In this document: in pieces, positions 1-8,163 of the stretch | Layout: each line of letters begins with the position of its first letter | How positions within the stretch are numbered: position 1 is the first letter of the stretch | Assembly: GCA_045593325.1 (NCBI GenBank) | Contig: JAZNWL010000062.1 | Coordinates: 1 to 47,791, forward strand | DNA length: 47,791 bases | Direction of reading: 5' to 3' | From: UMGS1484 sp045593325 | GTDB taxonomy: Bacteria > Bacillota > Clostridia > Oscillospirales > Acutalibacteraceae | Translations under genes and position numbers: made by a program | Notes under the pieces: generated by a model | What the model was told of the DNA's origin: nothing | Seen by the model: only the letters and a program-made list of their open reading frames with translations | Database searches by the model: none

Positions 1-18
1 TTGATGGTTTGCCATCAA
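1..18. terminator. Hairpin downstream of gerC, cut by window edge
   Basis: TTGATGG (1-7) and CCATCAA (12-18) form a perfect 7-bp stem with a TTTG loop, 12 bases past the gerC stop codon. On the minus strand it would end the ger operon transcript, but any U-run lies outside the window. On the plus strand it is followed by GGACTTTTT. Position and stem suggest a terminator; the call is tentative. Confidence 0.45.
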
Positions 19-30
19 GGACTTTTTAGG

Positions 31-1137
31 TTATGCCACCGCTTGTTGCCCAACCCGGGTGATATCCAATTCCACTGTTGCCGAATAGGTGGCATGTTTC
101 ATAGTTTCTTTCCAGGAATTCAAGGTTTTAAAATAGGTGGACTGTTGTTTTCGCAGGGTTTTTCCCAATCGAAACACATCACAACCATGCTCCCCTACCA
201 CCTTTGTTAAGGTGGAAAGGATCATGGTTTTCATTTTTTCCTGGGCGGTTTTCTGTAACCCTTCTACCCCTTCCCGCGTCAACTGATCAGAGGAGGAAGA
301 CTCACCAACCTCCCCTACCACTTCCAACGAAATATCAAAATGGGGCTTTTGGTTAATCAGGGAAACATCTACCGAAACTTGGCTTTCATGAAACAGCAAA
401 CTCACGGTGCTCTCTTTTTCTTCCACCAGGAAACTGCGCTTATCGTCATAATTGTTCATCCAATGATACACCCATTTCATGGTTTCGTCCATTTCGTAAA
501 CGGGTTTATCCCCCGAGAAACACAACACCCCTTCAAACACCGGGTATTTCTTCCCTTCCTTTTCCACGGTTTTCACCATGGGAATGGAGACTGTGACGCT
601 TTCGTCCATCAACCCCTGGGCTATGCGCATGAGTTCCCCGCTGACAGGAGCGCTATTATTCTTCCCATATCGCAACCCGTTAGCCAGCACTTTGGCGGGC
701 ATATTGTTTCCTTCCTTTTCAATGGAAAACAGTTCTGACGGCTTATCTTTGGTGGCCACCACACAAACGTTGCTTCCCATTTCACTGCTGCGAATAAACA
801 CGTCCAAAAGGCTCCACAGTCCCCGTTCCAATGCCTGATAGGAAAGTACGATCACCTTGGTGTCAGCATAAAAAGAGGTTTTCCCTAAATTCTTATCAAT
901 TTGCGCCAAGGCTTCCTGAACGGTCTCACCCTTTTCGTTAAACATCTGACTTTCTCCGCTTCCTTGTTTGTCAGCGGCAGGAGAATACACCTGTACCGTT
1001 ACCGAGAATTTCTCTTCTTCCACATCCACCCCGATGCCTTCCACAATGAGTTTATCCTTCAAAGGGGTGGCTTGGCCGCACCCCAGCAATGACAGACAAC
1101 AACTGAAACTAAGAAACAGGCAAAGGACTGTTTTCAT
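31..1137 (-). CDS. gerC: Spore germination lipoprotein, Ger(x)C family
   Basis: 368-residue C subunit of a GerA-type germinant receptor, a lipoprotein on the outer face of the spore inner membrane needed for the response to nutrient germinants. The N-terminus MKTVLCLFLSF followed by a hydrophobic run and the lipobox LLGC (Cys20) marks a lipoprotein signal. The rest is soluble and has normal family length. An in-frame Met eight codons upstream is rejected because an AGGAGG site precedes 1137. The gene overlaps the 3' end of gerB by 29 bp and is last in the gerA-gerB-gerC operon. It was recognised from family sequence and operon order; the germinant cannot be predicted. Confidence 0.93.
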   Translation of the reverse strand: MKTVLCLFLSFSCCLSLLGCGQATPLKDKLIVEGIGVDVEEEKFSVTVQVYSPAADKQGSGESQMFNEKGETVQEALAQIDKNLGKTSFYADTKVIVLSYQALERGLWSLLDVFIRSSEMGSNVCVVATKDKPSELFSIEKEGNNMPAKVLANGLRYGKNNSAPVSGELMRIAQGLMDESVTVSIPMVKTVEKEGKKYPVFEGVLCFSGDKPVYEMDETMKWVYHWMNNYDDKRSFLVEEKESTVSLLFHESQVSVDVSLINQKPHFDISLEVVGEVGESSSSDQLTREGVEGLQKTAQEKMKTMILSTLTKVVGEHGCDVFRLGKTLRKQQSTYFKTLNSWKETMKHATYSATVELDITRVGQQAVA

Positions 1138-2212
1138 TGTTCTTCCTCCTTTTCCACCCACCGATGATCAGCACCGCCAAGGGAATCACCACAGAAAATA
1201 CCACGTTAAAACCAATGATAATGGGCAATGCGTACCCGGTTTTAGAAGATACCAGGCTGTTAGAAGTATAAACCGCAGAGAATACACCCAAAACCGCCAA
1301 CAGAACAATGGCAATGCTTCGATGATTTTTAGGAATGAAAAATTGCAGGCAATCATAACACAAATGCAGATATACTGCCGATTTCAAAAAGACACCAATC
1401 ATCCAAACCGAAGCCTCCAAGGCAGAAAGGTTACTGAGTTCCCCAATTTGTGCAACCCCTGCCACCCCATAAAAGGGAAACATTTGCAACATGGCATAAT
1501 CTCCCAAAACCGCCATAATGGTAAAAAACACCACAAACAAAAACAAGGCAGCAACCAAAGCATAGGCAATATACGTCTTGGTGAGTTTGCCTTTCACCAT
1601 GGGCGCCAACATTAAAAAGGTTCCCATTTCCATGGAGCTAAAGGTTAACATGGTAAAAGAGTATCCTACCTGCCCTATGCCGTTATAAAAGGGAGAGAGA
1701 ATATTTAAAAATTCAAACCGAGGGAACAAAGCAATGATAATTGCCACAATGGAAAGGATACACAAAACCGACAAAACCGCTCCCGCCCGAAAAATAGCAC
1801 GTAATCCTCTGATGGCACCAAAACACACTGCCGCCATCATGAGAATGGGGAAAAACCAAATACTTTGATTGGTTTGTATGGTGGAAGTCACAAAGAAAGA
1901 AAAGCGCCCCACCGAGGAAAAAGAAAGAGCAAAAAACAAAAAGGCATATAAAAGACTAACTGCAATTCCCATGCCTTTTCCCAAGGTAAAGGCATAATCA
2001 CAAATGGAAACACCACCTGATTTTTTTATGAACCACAGGGTGGGAATGCCCATCACCAAAAGAGAAATCGGCAACAACAAGCAGGCAAACCATGCACCGT
2101 TACTGATGGTGTGCCCACTCGTATTGATGCCGTATGCCAGGGTAATGATTACCCGCGACAACACCGCAAACAGGAATAACTGCCCACTGCCGATTTTTGA
2201 AGTATAGGTCAC
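1109..2212 (-). CDS. gerB: Spore germination permease, GerB family
   Basis: 367-residue integral membrane B subunit of a germinant receptor, related to amino-acid permeases of the APC superfamily and thought to bind the germinant. Nearly the whole protein is hydrophobic, with about ten predicted membrane segments from residue 10 to 355 and a short basic C-terminus (GGWKRRKNN). The start is GTG, overlapping the gerA TGA stop as GTGA, which implies translational coupling. It lies between gerA and gerC, as in most clostridial ger operons. Confidence 0.93.
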   Translation of the reverse strand: MTYTSKIGSGQLFLFAVLSRVIITLAYGINTSGHTISNGAWFACLLLPISLLVMGIPTLWFIKKSGGVSICDYAFTLGKGMGIAVSLLYAFLFFALSFSSVGRFSFFVTSTIQTNQSIWFFPILMMAAVCFGAIRGLRAIFRAGAVLSVLCILSIVAIIIALFPRFEFLNILSPFYNGIGQVGYSFTMLTFSSMEMGTFLMLAPMVKGKLTKTYIAYALVAALFLFVVFFTIMAVLGDYAMLQMFPFYGVAGVAQIGELSNLSALEASVWMIGVFLKSAVYLHLCYDCLQFFIPKNHRSIAIVLLAVLGVFSAVYTSNSLVSSKTGYALPIIIGFNVVFSVVIPLAVLIIGGWKRRKNNENSPLPVS

Positions 2213-3735
2213 AAGGCATCCCCATCCGTTCCATGTAAATTTTGCACCTTAATTTGTCGCTTAGCAAGGGTCTTCCAGCCAGCCCTGGCAAAGGTATCCC
2301 GCATGGCAGTTCGGTCGAAGGGAGAAATGGGAGCGGAAACAGGGATCCCATAGGGTTCCAAAGAGGCAATTTCCAAAAATACGATTGCCAACAATAACAC
2401 TACGCCAAATAATCCTGCAATTCCCCCTACGAAGATAAAGGCAAACCGCAATACCGCCGCGGGGTAATACAACGCGGGAATCACGTATGATGCCAAAGCG
2501 GTTACTGCTACCACAATAATCATGGGGGCTCCAATCAGCCCCGCCGAAACCGCCGCGTCCCCAATCACCAACGCCCCTACAATGCTGACAGCGTGGCCAA
2601 CCGATTTGGGCAATCGCAAGCCTGCTTCCCGCATAATTTCATAAATGGTATGAATAATCAGCGCTTCCCACAGCAAGGAAAAAGGGGTTGCCACCTCTGC
2701 ATCTACCACCTTGAAAAAAATGGCAGAAGGCAACACTTCGGGGGTGTGTTCCCCAACAGCAACGTAAAACCCCGGCAATAAAATAGCCAGAAAAAAAGAA
2801 AGATATTTTAAAATACGAATAAAAGTGGCATAAAAGGGATTCAGGGTATAGTCATCCATGCTTTGAAAATGTTCCGAGAACAAGTAAGGGGTAATTAAGC
2901 AAAATGGCGAGCCGTCTACCAGAATCACCACTCGGCCCTCGGTCAATTTGGCACAAACCGTATCGGGACGTTCTGTTACCCCGATGGATGAAAAAATAGA
3001 AAGAGAATTATCTTCTAAAAAAGGTTGAATATATCCCGATTCCAACACCGTATCAATGGTAATTTTTTTCAGCCGATTCTGAATGGTTTTTACCATTTCC
3101 GGGGATGCCACCCCTCGTAAATAACATACCGCCACCTCGGTTTTGGATTTTCCACCAATACGAACCGATTCAATGGCCAAATCCGGCGTTTTCAGCCTTC
3201 TCCTGAGAAGAGGGACGTTTAATTTTAAAACCTCGGTAAAGGCCTCTTGAGAGCCTCGTTCCATTACCTCGTTTTGAGGAGAACTGATGGCTCGGTAAGG
3301 GAACATCTGCAGACCCAATGCCAAGGCATATTCCACCCCTTCGGTAAGCAGAACGGCAAATCCCGTGGACAACATCTCATACAGTTGGTCAAAGGTATAT
3401 ATCCGTTTTTGGTCAGGCGAAGTTGAAATTTCCTGTTCAATTTGTAAGAAACAATCCAAGGGCTTCTTTTTGATTCCCTTGAATCCCTGGAGTTTTTCCA
3501 GAAGCATTCGGTTGATTTCTCCTTTGTCCACCATATTCCCCAGTGAGAGACAAACAAAAGAATGAGGACCTGCCAAAAACTCCCGAACAATCAAATCCTC
3601 ACACCCTTTGTAGGCATTTCGGATCTCCTCCATATTCTGTGCCAAAGAGGTGGAAAACGCCTTTGGGGATTGTAAAGGATGGGTATATTCTTCCTGTCGG
3701 TAAGTATGCAAAAATTTCCGAATCCAATGGGCCAT
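2209..3735 (-). CDS. gerA: Spore germination protein, GerA family
   Basis: 508-residue A subunit of a germinant receptor. About 290 N-terminal residues form the soluble GerA domain; residues about 295-475 hold a cluster of membrane helices, followed by a short soluble tail ending in a family-like motif (SPFDRTAMRDTF) seen at the C-terminus of GerA proteins. An upstream in-frame Met (3795) would add 20 basic residues, but the Met at 3735 (MAHWIRKF) is preceded by GGAAGAGG at suitable distance, so it is preferred. It is first in the operon and diverges from the DUF421 gene across 83 bp. Sigma-G control in the forespore is expected for such operons, but I found no convincing sigma-G promoter. 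Confidence 0.93.
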   Translation of the reverse strand: MAHWIRKFLHTYRQEEYTHPLQSPKAFSTSLAQNMEEIRNAYKGCEDLIVREFLAGPHSFVCLSLGNMVDKGEINRMLLEKLQGFKGIKKKPLDCFLQIEQEISTSPDQKRIYTFDQLYEMLSTGFAVLLTEGVEYALALGLQMFPYRAISSPQNEVMERGSQEAFTEVLKLNVPLLRRRLKTPDLAIESVRIGGKSKTEVAVCYLRGVASPEMVKTIQNRLKKITIDTVLESGYIQPFLEDNSLSIFSSIGVTERPDTVCAKLTEGRVVILVDGSPFCLITPYLFSEHFQSMDDYTLNPFYATFIRILKYLSFFLAILLPGFYVAVGEHTPEVLPSAIFFKVVDAEVATPFSLLWEALIIHTIYEIMREAGLRLPKSVGHAVSIVGALVIGDAAVSAGLIGAPMIIVVAVTALASYVIPALYYPAAVLRFAFIFVGGIAGLFGVVLLLAIVFLEIASLEPYGIPVSAPISPFDRTAMRDTFARAGWKTLAKRQIKVQNLHGTDGDAL

Positions 3736-3818
3736 GTAAAGCCTCTTCCTTTCCTTGGTAAAAACAACCAAAATAAATTTCCTCTTTTTTGCCAAAATGG
3801 TAAAAGGAGATGATGTTT

Positions 3819-4490
3819 ATGGTAATTACTTTGTTTCGTACAATTCTTTTATATTTAGTGGTTATTTTTTCCTTACGTATCATGGGAAAACGGCAAATCG
3901 GCGAATTACAGCCGGGGGAATTGGTGATCACCATTTTAATTTCCGAATGTGCCGCCGCTCCTATCCAGGACCTGAACCGCCCCATCATCAGTGGTATCAT
4001 TTCCATTTTTTCCTTGGTTATTCTGGAGATCGTATTTTCCTTTTTAACCATGAAACTTCCCTTTTTCAGAAAAATGATCGACGGCTCCCCTGCTATTGTG
4101 ATTGCTGACGGAAAAATCAAGCAGCAAACCATGAAAAAATTACGATTAAGTATTGAAGATTTGACCAACACTTTACGGCAGAAGGGATATTTTAATCTGG
4201 AAGACATTGCATACTGCATTGTGGAAACCGACGGGAATTTGAGTATACTCCCCGCCCCAAAGGAAACCCCTGCCACCGCTCAAATGGTTGGATTTGTAAA
4301 AGAAGATGAAGGGCTTCCCTGTGTGATCGTGGCTGACGGCAAAATCAACCGAAAATTCTTGAGTCAATGCAACATGACCGAAGAAGACGTAATGGAAATC
4401 ACCCGTCGGGAAAAGGTGAAACTCAAAGACGTTTTTATGCTCACCGCCGACCGCAACCATAACTATTCTCTCATCAGAAAGGAACTCTGA
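3819..4490 (+). CDS. DUF421 (YetF-like) membrane protein
   Basis: 223 residues with an N-terminal membrane segment (LFRTILLYLVVIFSLRIMG), a second around residues 55-75, and a cytoplasmic DUF421 domain from about residue 85 on. The stretch MGKRQIGELQPGELV is typical of the family. The ribosome binding site AAGGAG at 3804-3809 fits the Met at 3819 better than those at 3810 or 3813. DUF421 proteins such as Bacillus YetF and the spoVA2mob protein 2Duf are linked to spore membrane properties. The divergent ger operon and the DUF4363 gene two bases downstream support a spore role here by inference. Biochemical function is unknown. Confidence 0.85.
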   Translation: MVITLFRTILLYLVVIFSLRIMGKRQIGELQPGELVITILISECAAAPIQDLNRPIISGIISIFSLVILEIVFSFLTMKLPFFRKMIDGSPAIVIADGKIKQQTMKKLRLSIEDLTNTLRQKGYFNLEDIAYCIVETDGNLSILPAPKETPATAQMVGFVKEDEGLPCVIVADGKINRKFLSQCNMTEEDVMEITRREKVKLKDVFMLTADRNHNYSLIRKEL

Positions 4491-4492
4491 CT

Positions 4493-4870
4493 ATGAAACG
4501 ATCTATTATTATTCTGGTTTTGCTTGCCTTTATCAGTTTCATTTGTACCGTCGGTGTTATGTATATCAATTACAGCATAGCGGAATTGAATACTGCCATG
4601 GAAAGCACCATTGAATATGCAAAAAAAAATGATTTGGAAAAGGCGAATGAAATGCTGTTGCAAACCGAAAAATTATGGCACAAACACCGAAAAATTCTCA
4701 TGATGTATATTGAACAGGATTTATTGGACGACGTGGACAACCAAATGGCGTTACTCAAGGCATTGATGTTATATCATGAAGAAGAATTTTTGCCACAAGC
4801 CATTCTGTGCATTTCCCAATTAGAAGAGATTCAGCAACGGGAAACCATTTCCTGTTATTCCTGGTTTTAA
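4493..4870 (+). CDS. DUF4363 family protein
   Basis: 125 residues: an N-terminal membrane anchor (IIILVLLAFISFICTVGVMY) and a helical soluble part rich in Glu, Lys and Leu, probably outside the membrane. It starts two bases after the DUF421 stop, so the two genes are co-translated. DUF4363 proteins often sit beside DUF421 genes in spore-forming Clostridia. No catalytic motif is visible. A strong two-way terminator follows directly. Family assignment rests on size, topology and neighbourhood. Confidence 0.75.
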   Translation: MKRSIIILVLLAFISFICTVGVMYINYSIAELNTAMESTIEYAKKNDLEKANEMLLQTEKLWHKHRKILMMYIEQDLLDDVDNQMALLKALMLYHEEEFLPQAILCISQLEEIQQRETISCYSWF

Positions 4871-4873
4871 ATA

Positions 4874-4915
4874 AAAAACCGAGTGCTTCACTTCACTGCC
4901 CTGCACTCGGTTTTT
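4874..4915. terminator. Bidirectional rho-independent terminator
   Basis: A 13-bp perfect stem AAAAACCGAGTGC (4874-4886) / GCACTCGGTTTTT (4903-4915) carries A and T tracts on either side. It ends the DUF421-DUF4363 transcript on the plus strand and the long prfB-to-lipoprotein operon on the minus strand. Confidence 0.93.
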
Positions 4916-4917
4916 GT

Positions 4918-5703
4918 TTATTCAAAATATTCGGTTAAAATGGTTTGAATTTGTTTTTGAGTGGCGGTACTGTACGCTCCGTTGGTTACCATAACATACA
5001 TAGAACCGCCTTCTACTTCCTTCCCCGCTTCTTGCATTGCTGCATCTCTGGAAGTTTCAAAGTTTTTGGTTTTTTTTGCAAAATCCTGATACTCTTTTTG
5101 TGACAAAGTAGCCTGCAAATAACGGTCGATGGCATCAAACAATGTATTCCAGTAATTGCAAATGACAGCAGAACCAATATTCATTTCTGCCTGGGTTTGC
5201 CATTGGTTTCCACCATCGGTTTCCGCTTTGGCAATTTGTTGCATAAACTGCTGCATGAATGATTTCATGGAAACCTGCTTCATGGAAATTTTTTCATCAT
5301 TCATGGCAGTAAAGGTTTTGTCCTCTTGATGATACGTAAGACGGAAATCATGTTTCCCTATCAAATAAGGAAAATAAATTATTTTCTCGCTGTTTTTTCC
5401 CGTTTCAATGGCATAAGACAACGGTTTTTCAACCTCTTGATTTTCACCGTCAATGGCATCTAAATCATATTCCGAAACCTGTTTCCCATCATAAAACAAC
5501 AAAAACTCTTTTGCCCCTTCTATTTGCCACAGGGTTTGTTCCAAAACCAATTCTGCTTCATCTTTGGAAACTACGGAAGAAACAGACGTAGTAGAAGAGG
5601 TAGAAGTTTCACCGTCATCGGCGGGTTGAGAGTCCTCAGAACATCCCATAAGGAAAGAGAATACCAACGTCAAGGAAACCAATATCACAAAAATTTTTTT
5701 CAT
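4918..5703 (-). CDS. Predicted lipoprotein of unknown function
   Basis: 261 residues with the lipoprotein signal MKKIFVILVSLTLVFSFLMGC (lipobox FLMGC, Cys21), then a Ser/Thr/Asp-rich linker to about residue 50 and a mixed alpha/beta soluble domain. AGGAGG (5711-5716) lies 7 bases before the Met at 5703; the Met at 5709 is too close. No domain is recognised and no enzyme motif is visible. It is the last gene of the operon, 11 bases after galK, and probably sits on the outer face of the membrane. Similar lipoproteins are often called hypothetical in Clostridia. Confidence 0.85.
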   Translation of the reverse strand: MKKIFVILVSLTLVFSFLMGCSEDSQPADDGETSTSSTTSVSSVVSKDEAELVLEQTLWQIEGAKEFLLFYDGKQVSEYDLDAIDGENQEVEKPLSYAIETGKNSEKIIYFPYLIGKHDFRLTYHQEDKTFTAMNDEKISMKQVSMKSFMQQFMQQIAKAETDGGNQWQTQAEMNIGSAVICNYWNTLFDAIDRYLQATLSQKEYQDFAKKTKNFETSRDAAMQEAGKEVEGGSMYVMVTNGAYSTATQKQIQTILTEYFE

Positions 5704-5714
5704 AATCATACCTC

Positions 5715-6971
5715 CTATTGGATTTCAATGCCTCCAACACTGCGGACCTTTAAAGGAACACAACTATCTTGTCCAAATACAGCTTCTATTTTTTCCCGAT
5801 ACAAATCAAACTCTTTCATGGGTACAAAACCAAGCATGGTTCCCCCAAAACCGCCGCCGTGAACACGGTATATCCCGTCGGGGCAAATGGAACGGCTAAG
5901 ATACAAAGCCGTGCCAACCCCGTCAAAGGAAGTGTCGCAGGGGTTGCTGACATTTTGAAGCCAACATTGAGACCCTTCTCCCGAGGCTTTCACAAGAGAC
6001 ATAACCTCTTGATACTGTTTTTGTTGAAGCAGATGGCAAATGGTTTTGGCACGACCGGTTTCGTCAAAATAATTCAGCGCCCGCAAAACTGCACGATCCC
6101 CAACAGCCTTTCGCAAGGGCACCATTTGTTGCAAAACCTGTTCTTTGGTTAGTTCCGAAAGAACCGATTTTCCAAAGCAATTTGCTACGGCTTTCATTTC
6201 GGCGGGAATGGCGGCATATAAGTGGGTTAAATCCGCATGGCTCCCCCCTGTTTTCACCACACACATCCGATACCCCATATCCTCCAAGGGCATGGATACC
6301 GTTTCATAAACCGGAGCTTTGGCATTTTCAAAATCAATAAAAGAAACGTTCCCCAGGCAAGATGCCATTTGATCCATCAGCCCGCAGGGTTTTCCGAAAT
6401 ATTCATTTTCAGCAATTTGCCCCGCCATTGCCTTTTCCACGGGTGCTACCGGGTTTTGGTTATATAAACAACTCAAAACCGTTGCCACAAAGTTTTCAAA
6501 GGCAGCCGATGAAGAAAGACCGGAACCCACAGGAACCGAAGAATGGGTTACACACTCAAACCCACCAACGGCATACCCCTTTTGTTCCAATGCCTTGGCA
6601 ACCCCGTAAATAATGGCCTGGGACGTCCCTTTTTCAGGGCAGTCTCCCGATAGATCCACTTTGCAAGGTTCCAGCCCAATGGAATGCAGACAAACAACAG
6701 TGTCTTCCCTTTGGCGGACAACCCCTAAAATATCCAGATCCACCGCCAAAGCAACCACACAGCCCCCTTGGTGGTCGGTATGATTTCCGCACAATTCTAC
6801 CCGTCCGGGAGCGGAAAACAAACGAAGGTCGCCCTCTTTCCCAAAACATTCGGAAAAAGCATCAAACAATAGTTGTAACCGCTGTACAGGGACTTCCCCA
6901 TACAACGGTACAAATAAATCGGTTAAACTGTTATCATGCAGTTGTTCTTGCCAGGTAATCAAGGTTCTCAT
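5715..6971 (-). CDS. galK: Galactokinase family GHMP kinase
   Basis: 418 residues. Galactokinase phosphorylates galactose to galactose 1-phosphate in the Leloir pathway. Visible motifs are the sugar-binding signature APGRVELCGNHTDHQGG (residues about 53-69), the GHMP phosphate loop PVGSGLSSSAA (about 147-157) and a C-terminal glycine-rich GGGFGGTMLGF. The GNHTDH form is common in clostridial members, in place of the textbook GEHTDY. Its ATG overlaps the ddl stop as ATGA, so it is translated with the cell-wall gene. No galT or galE is nearby. A related sugar, for example N-acetylgalactosamine, is a possible substrate. Confidence 0.88.
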   Translation of the reverse strand: MRTLITWQEQLHDNSLTDLFVPLYGEVPVQRLQLLFDAFSECFGKEGDLRLFSAPGRVELCGNHTDHQGGCVVALAVDLDILGVVRQREDTVVCLHSIGLEPCKVDLSGDCPEKGTSQAIIYGVAKALEQKGYAVGGFECVTHSSVPVGSGLSSSAAFENFVATVLSCLYNQNPVAPVEKAMAGQIAENEYFGKPCGLMDQMASCLGNVSFIDFENAKAPVYETVSMPLEDMGYRMCVVKTGGSHADLTHLYAAIPAEMKAVANCFGKSVLSELTKEQVLQQMVPLRKAVGDRAVLRALNYFDETGRAKTICHLLQQKQYQEVMSLVKASGEGSQCWLQNVSNPCDTSFDGVGTALYLSRSICPDGIYRVHGGGFGGTMLGFVPMKEFDLYREKIEAVFGQDSCVPLKVRSVGGIEIQ

Positions 6972-8149
6972 TTTTTACATCCTTTGGCGCCAAAAGAGCC
7001 ATTGGCCAGAATATTGGTATCGTAAGTAAACATCAACTGTTCCCGTTCCCGTTTCCGTTTCATGCCACAAGCAATGATTTCTTCCAACAAATCGGGATAT
7101 TTCTTACCCTTGGCTTCCCACAGATAGAATGCCAAAGAACCGGGAATGGTGTTGATTTCGTTTACATATACCTTATCGTTGTCATGGGTATCCATTAAAT
7201 AGTCAATACGAACCACACCGTTACAACCCAAGGCTTTAAACACTTTACAGGATAAACCACAAATTTCATCCCGTTTTTCATCGCTGATGGGAGCGGGAAT
7301 CATACGGTCCAGACTTGCCATACCGCTGTTTTTGCTTTTCCCTTTCCCCCGTTGATATTTATCGCTGTAAGAAAGGATTTCATCACTCATAACAGGTTCT
7401 TCACAAACCGAAGGGGTACAGTCGTTGGCATCCCCCACCACCGAACAGTTGATTTCCCGAAGCCCAGTTACAGCTTTTTCCACCAACAATTTGGAGGCAA
7501 AAGAAGCCGCCAGTTGAATTTTTTCCAATAATGCGGCGCGGTTGTCAGCCTTTGAAATGCCAACACTACTGCCTAAATTGGCAGGTTTCACAATAACGGG
7601 ATACCCTAAAGCTTCAATTTTTTCTACGATAGCGTCTTTGTCAGCTACAAATTCACGGGCATAAAAAGTAATCCCGGGAACCACAGGCAATCCGTTTTCT
7701 GCCATGACCTGTTTAAACAGAACTTTATCCATTCCAACAGCAGAGGAAACCACGTCACACCCTGCATAAGGAAGACCAAGCACTTCAAAAAAGCCTTGCA
7801 AAGAACCATCTTCACAGTTGGTACCGTGAACAATAGGGAAAGCAAAATCGATGGTTTGTTCCATGGCTTTTTTGAACCGACGGGGACGAAGTTCTATCAT
7901 TTTCACCTTGCCTTGTTCTTTCACAAAGGTCACCTGGACGCATTGTTTTAACAAAGCGGGAATATCTTTGAAATTTTCAATTTTCCGCAGGGCGGAGCCA
8001 CTGTAAAAGCCGCCGTCTTTTGCCATATACACAGGGAAAATTTCATAAGTTTCCCCTTTCAGGCTGTTCATGGCTTGCAAAGCAGAAATAACCGATACTT
8101 CGTGTTCCACCGAAGCACCGCCGAAAAATACACCTAAATTCCACTTCAT
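6968..8149 (-). CDS. ddl: D-alanine--D-alanine ligase
   Basis: 393 residues, ATP-grasp enzyme that joins two D-alanines for the peptidoglycan precursor. Visible are the N-terminal FFGGASVEHEVSVISA motif, the ATP-grasp strand VIVKPANLGSSVGISK (about 180-195) and the metal-binding end VNEINTIPGSL. The DKYQ segment keeps Tyr where Phe marks D-Ala-D-Lac ligases, so D-Ala-D-Ala is expected, with no sign of vancomycin-type precursor. The Met at 8149 follows AAGGAGAG; the 21-residue upstream extension is rejected. It lies directly after the MurF-like gene, whose substrate is its product. Confidence 0.93.
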   Translation of the reverse strand: MKWNLGVFFGGASVEHEVSVISALQAMNSLKGETYEIFPVYMAKDGGFYSGSALRKIENFKDIPALLKQCVQVTFVKEQGKVKMIELRPRRFKKAMEQTIDFAFPIVHGTNCEDGSLQGFFEVLGLPYAGCDVVSSAVGMDKVLFKQVMAENGLPVVPGITFYAREFVADKDAIVEKIEALGYPVIVKPANLGSSVGISKADNRAALLEKIQLAASFASKLLVEKAVTGLREINCSVVGDANDCTPSVCEEPVMSDEILSYSDKYQRGKGKSKNSGMASLDRMIPAPISDEKRDEICGLSCKVFKALGCNGVVRIDYLMDTHDNDKVYVNEINTIPGSLAFYLWEAKGKKYPDLLEEIIACGMKRKREREQLMFTYDTNILANGSFGAKGCKK

Positions 8150-8163
8150 AGGATTCTCTCCTT

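Noticed and set aside
968..1615. 215-codon plus-strand frame antisense to gerB/gerC
   Set aside because: Shadow of the real genes: no start signal, low-complexity composition rich in His, Asn and Gln, and fully inside well-supported coding regions.
3736..3818. Sigma-G promoter for gerABC
   Set aside because: The short divergent gap was read on both strands and no convincing sigma-G -35/-10 pair at correct spacing was found.
6968..8149. Vancomycin-resistance type D-Ala-D-Lac ligase
   Set aside because: The omega-loop Tyr is kept and no vanH or vanX homologue is adjacent.
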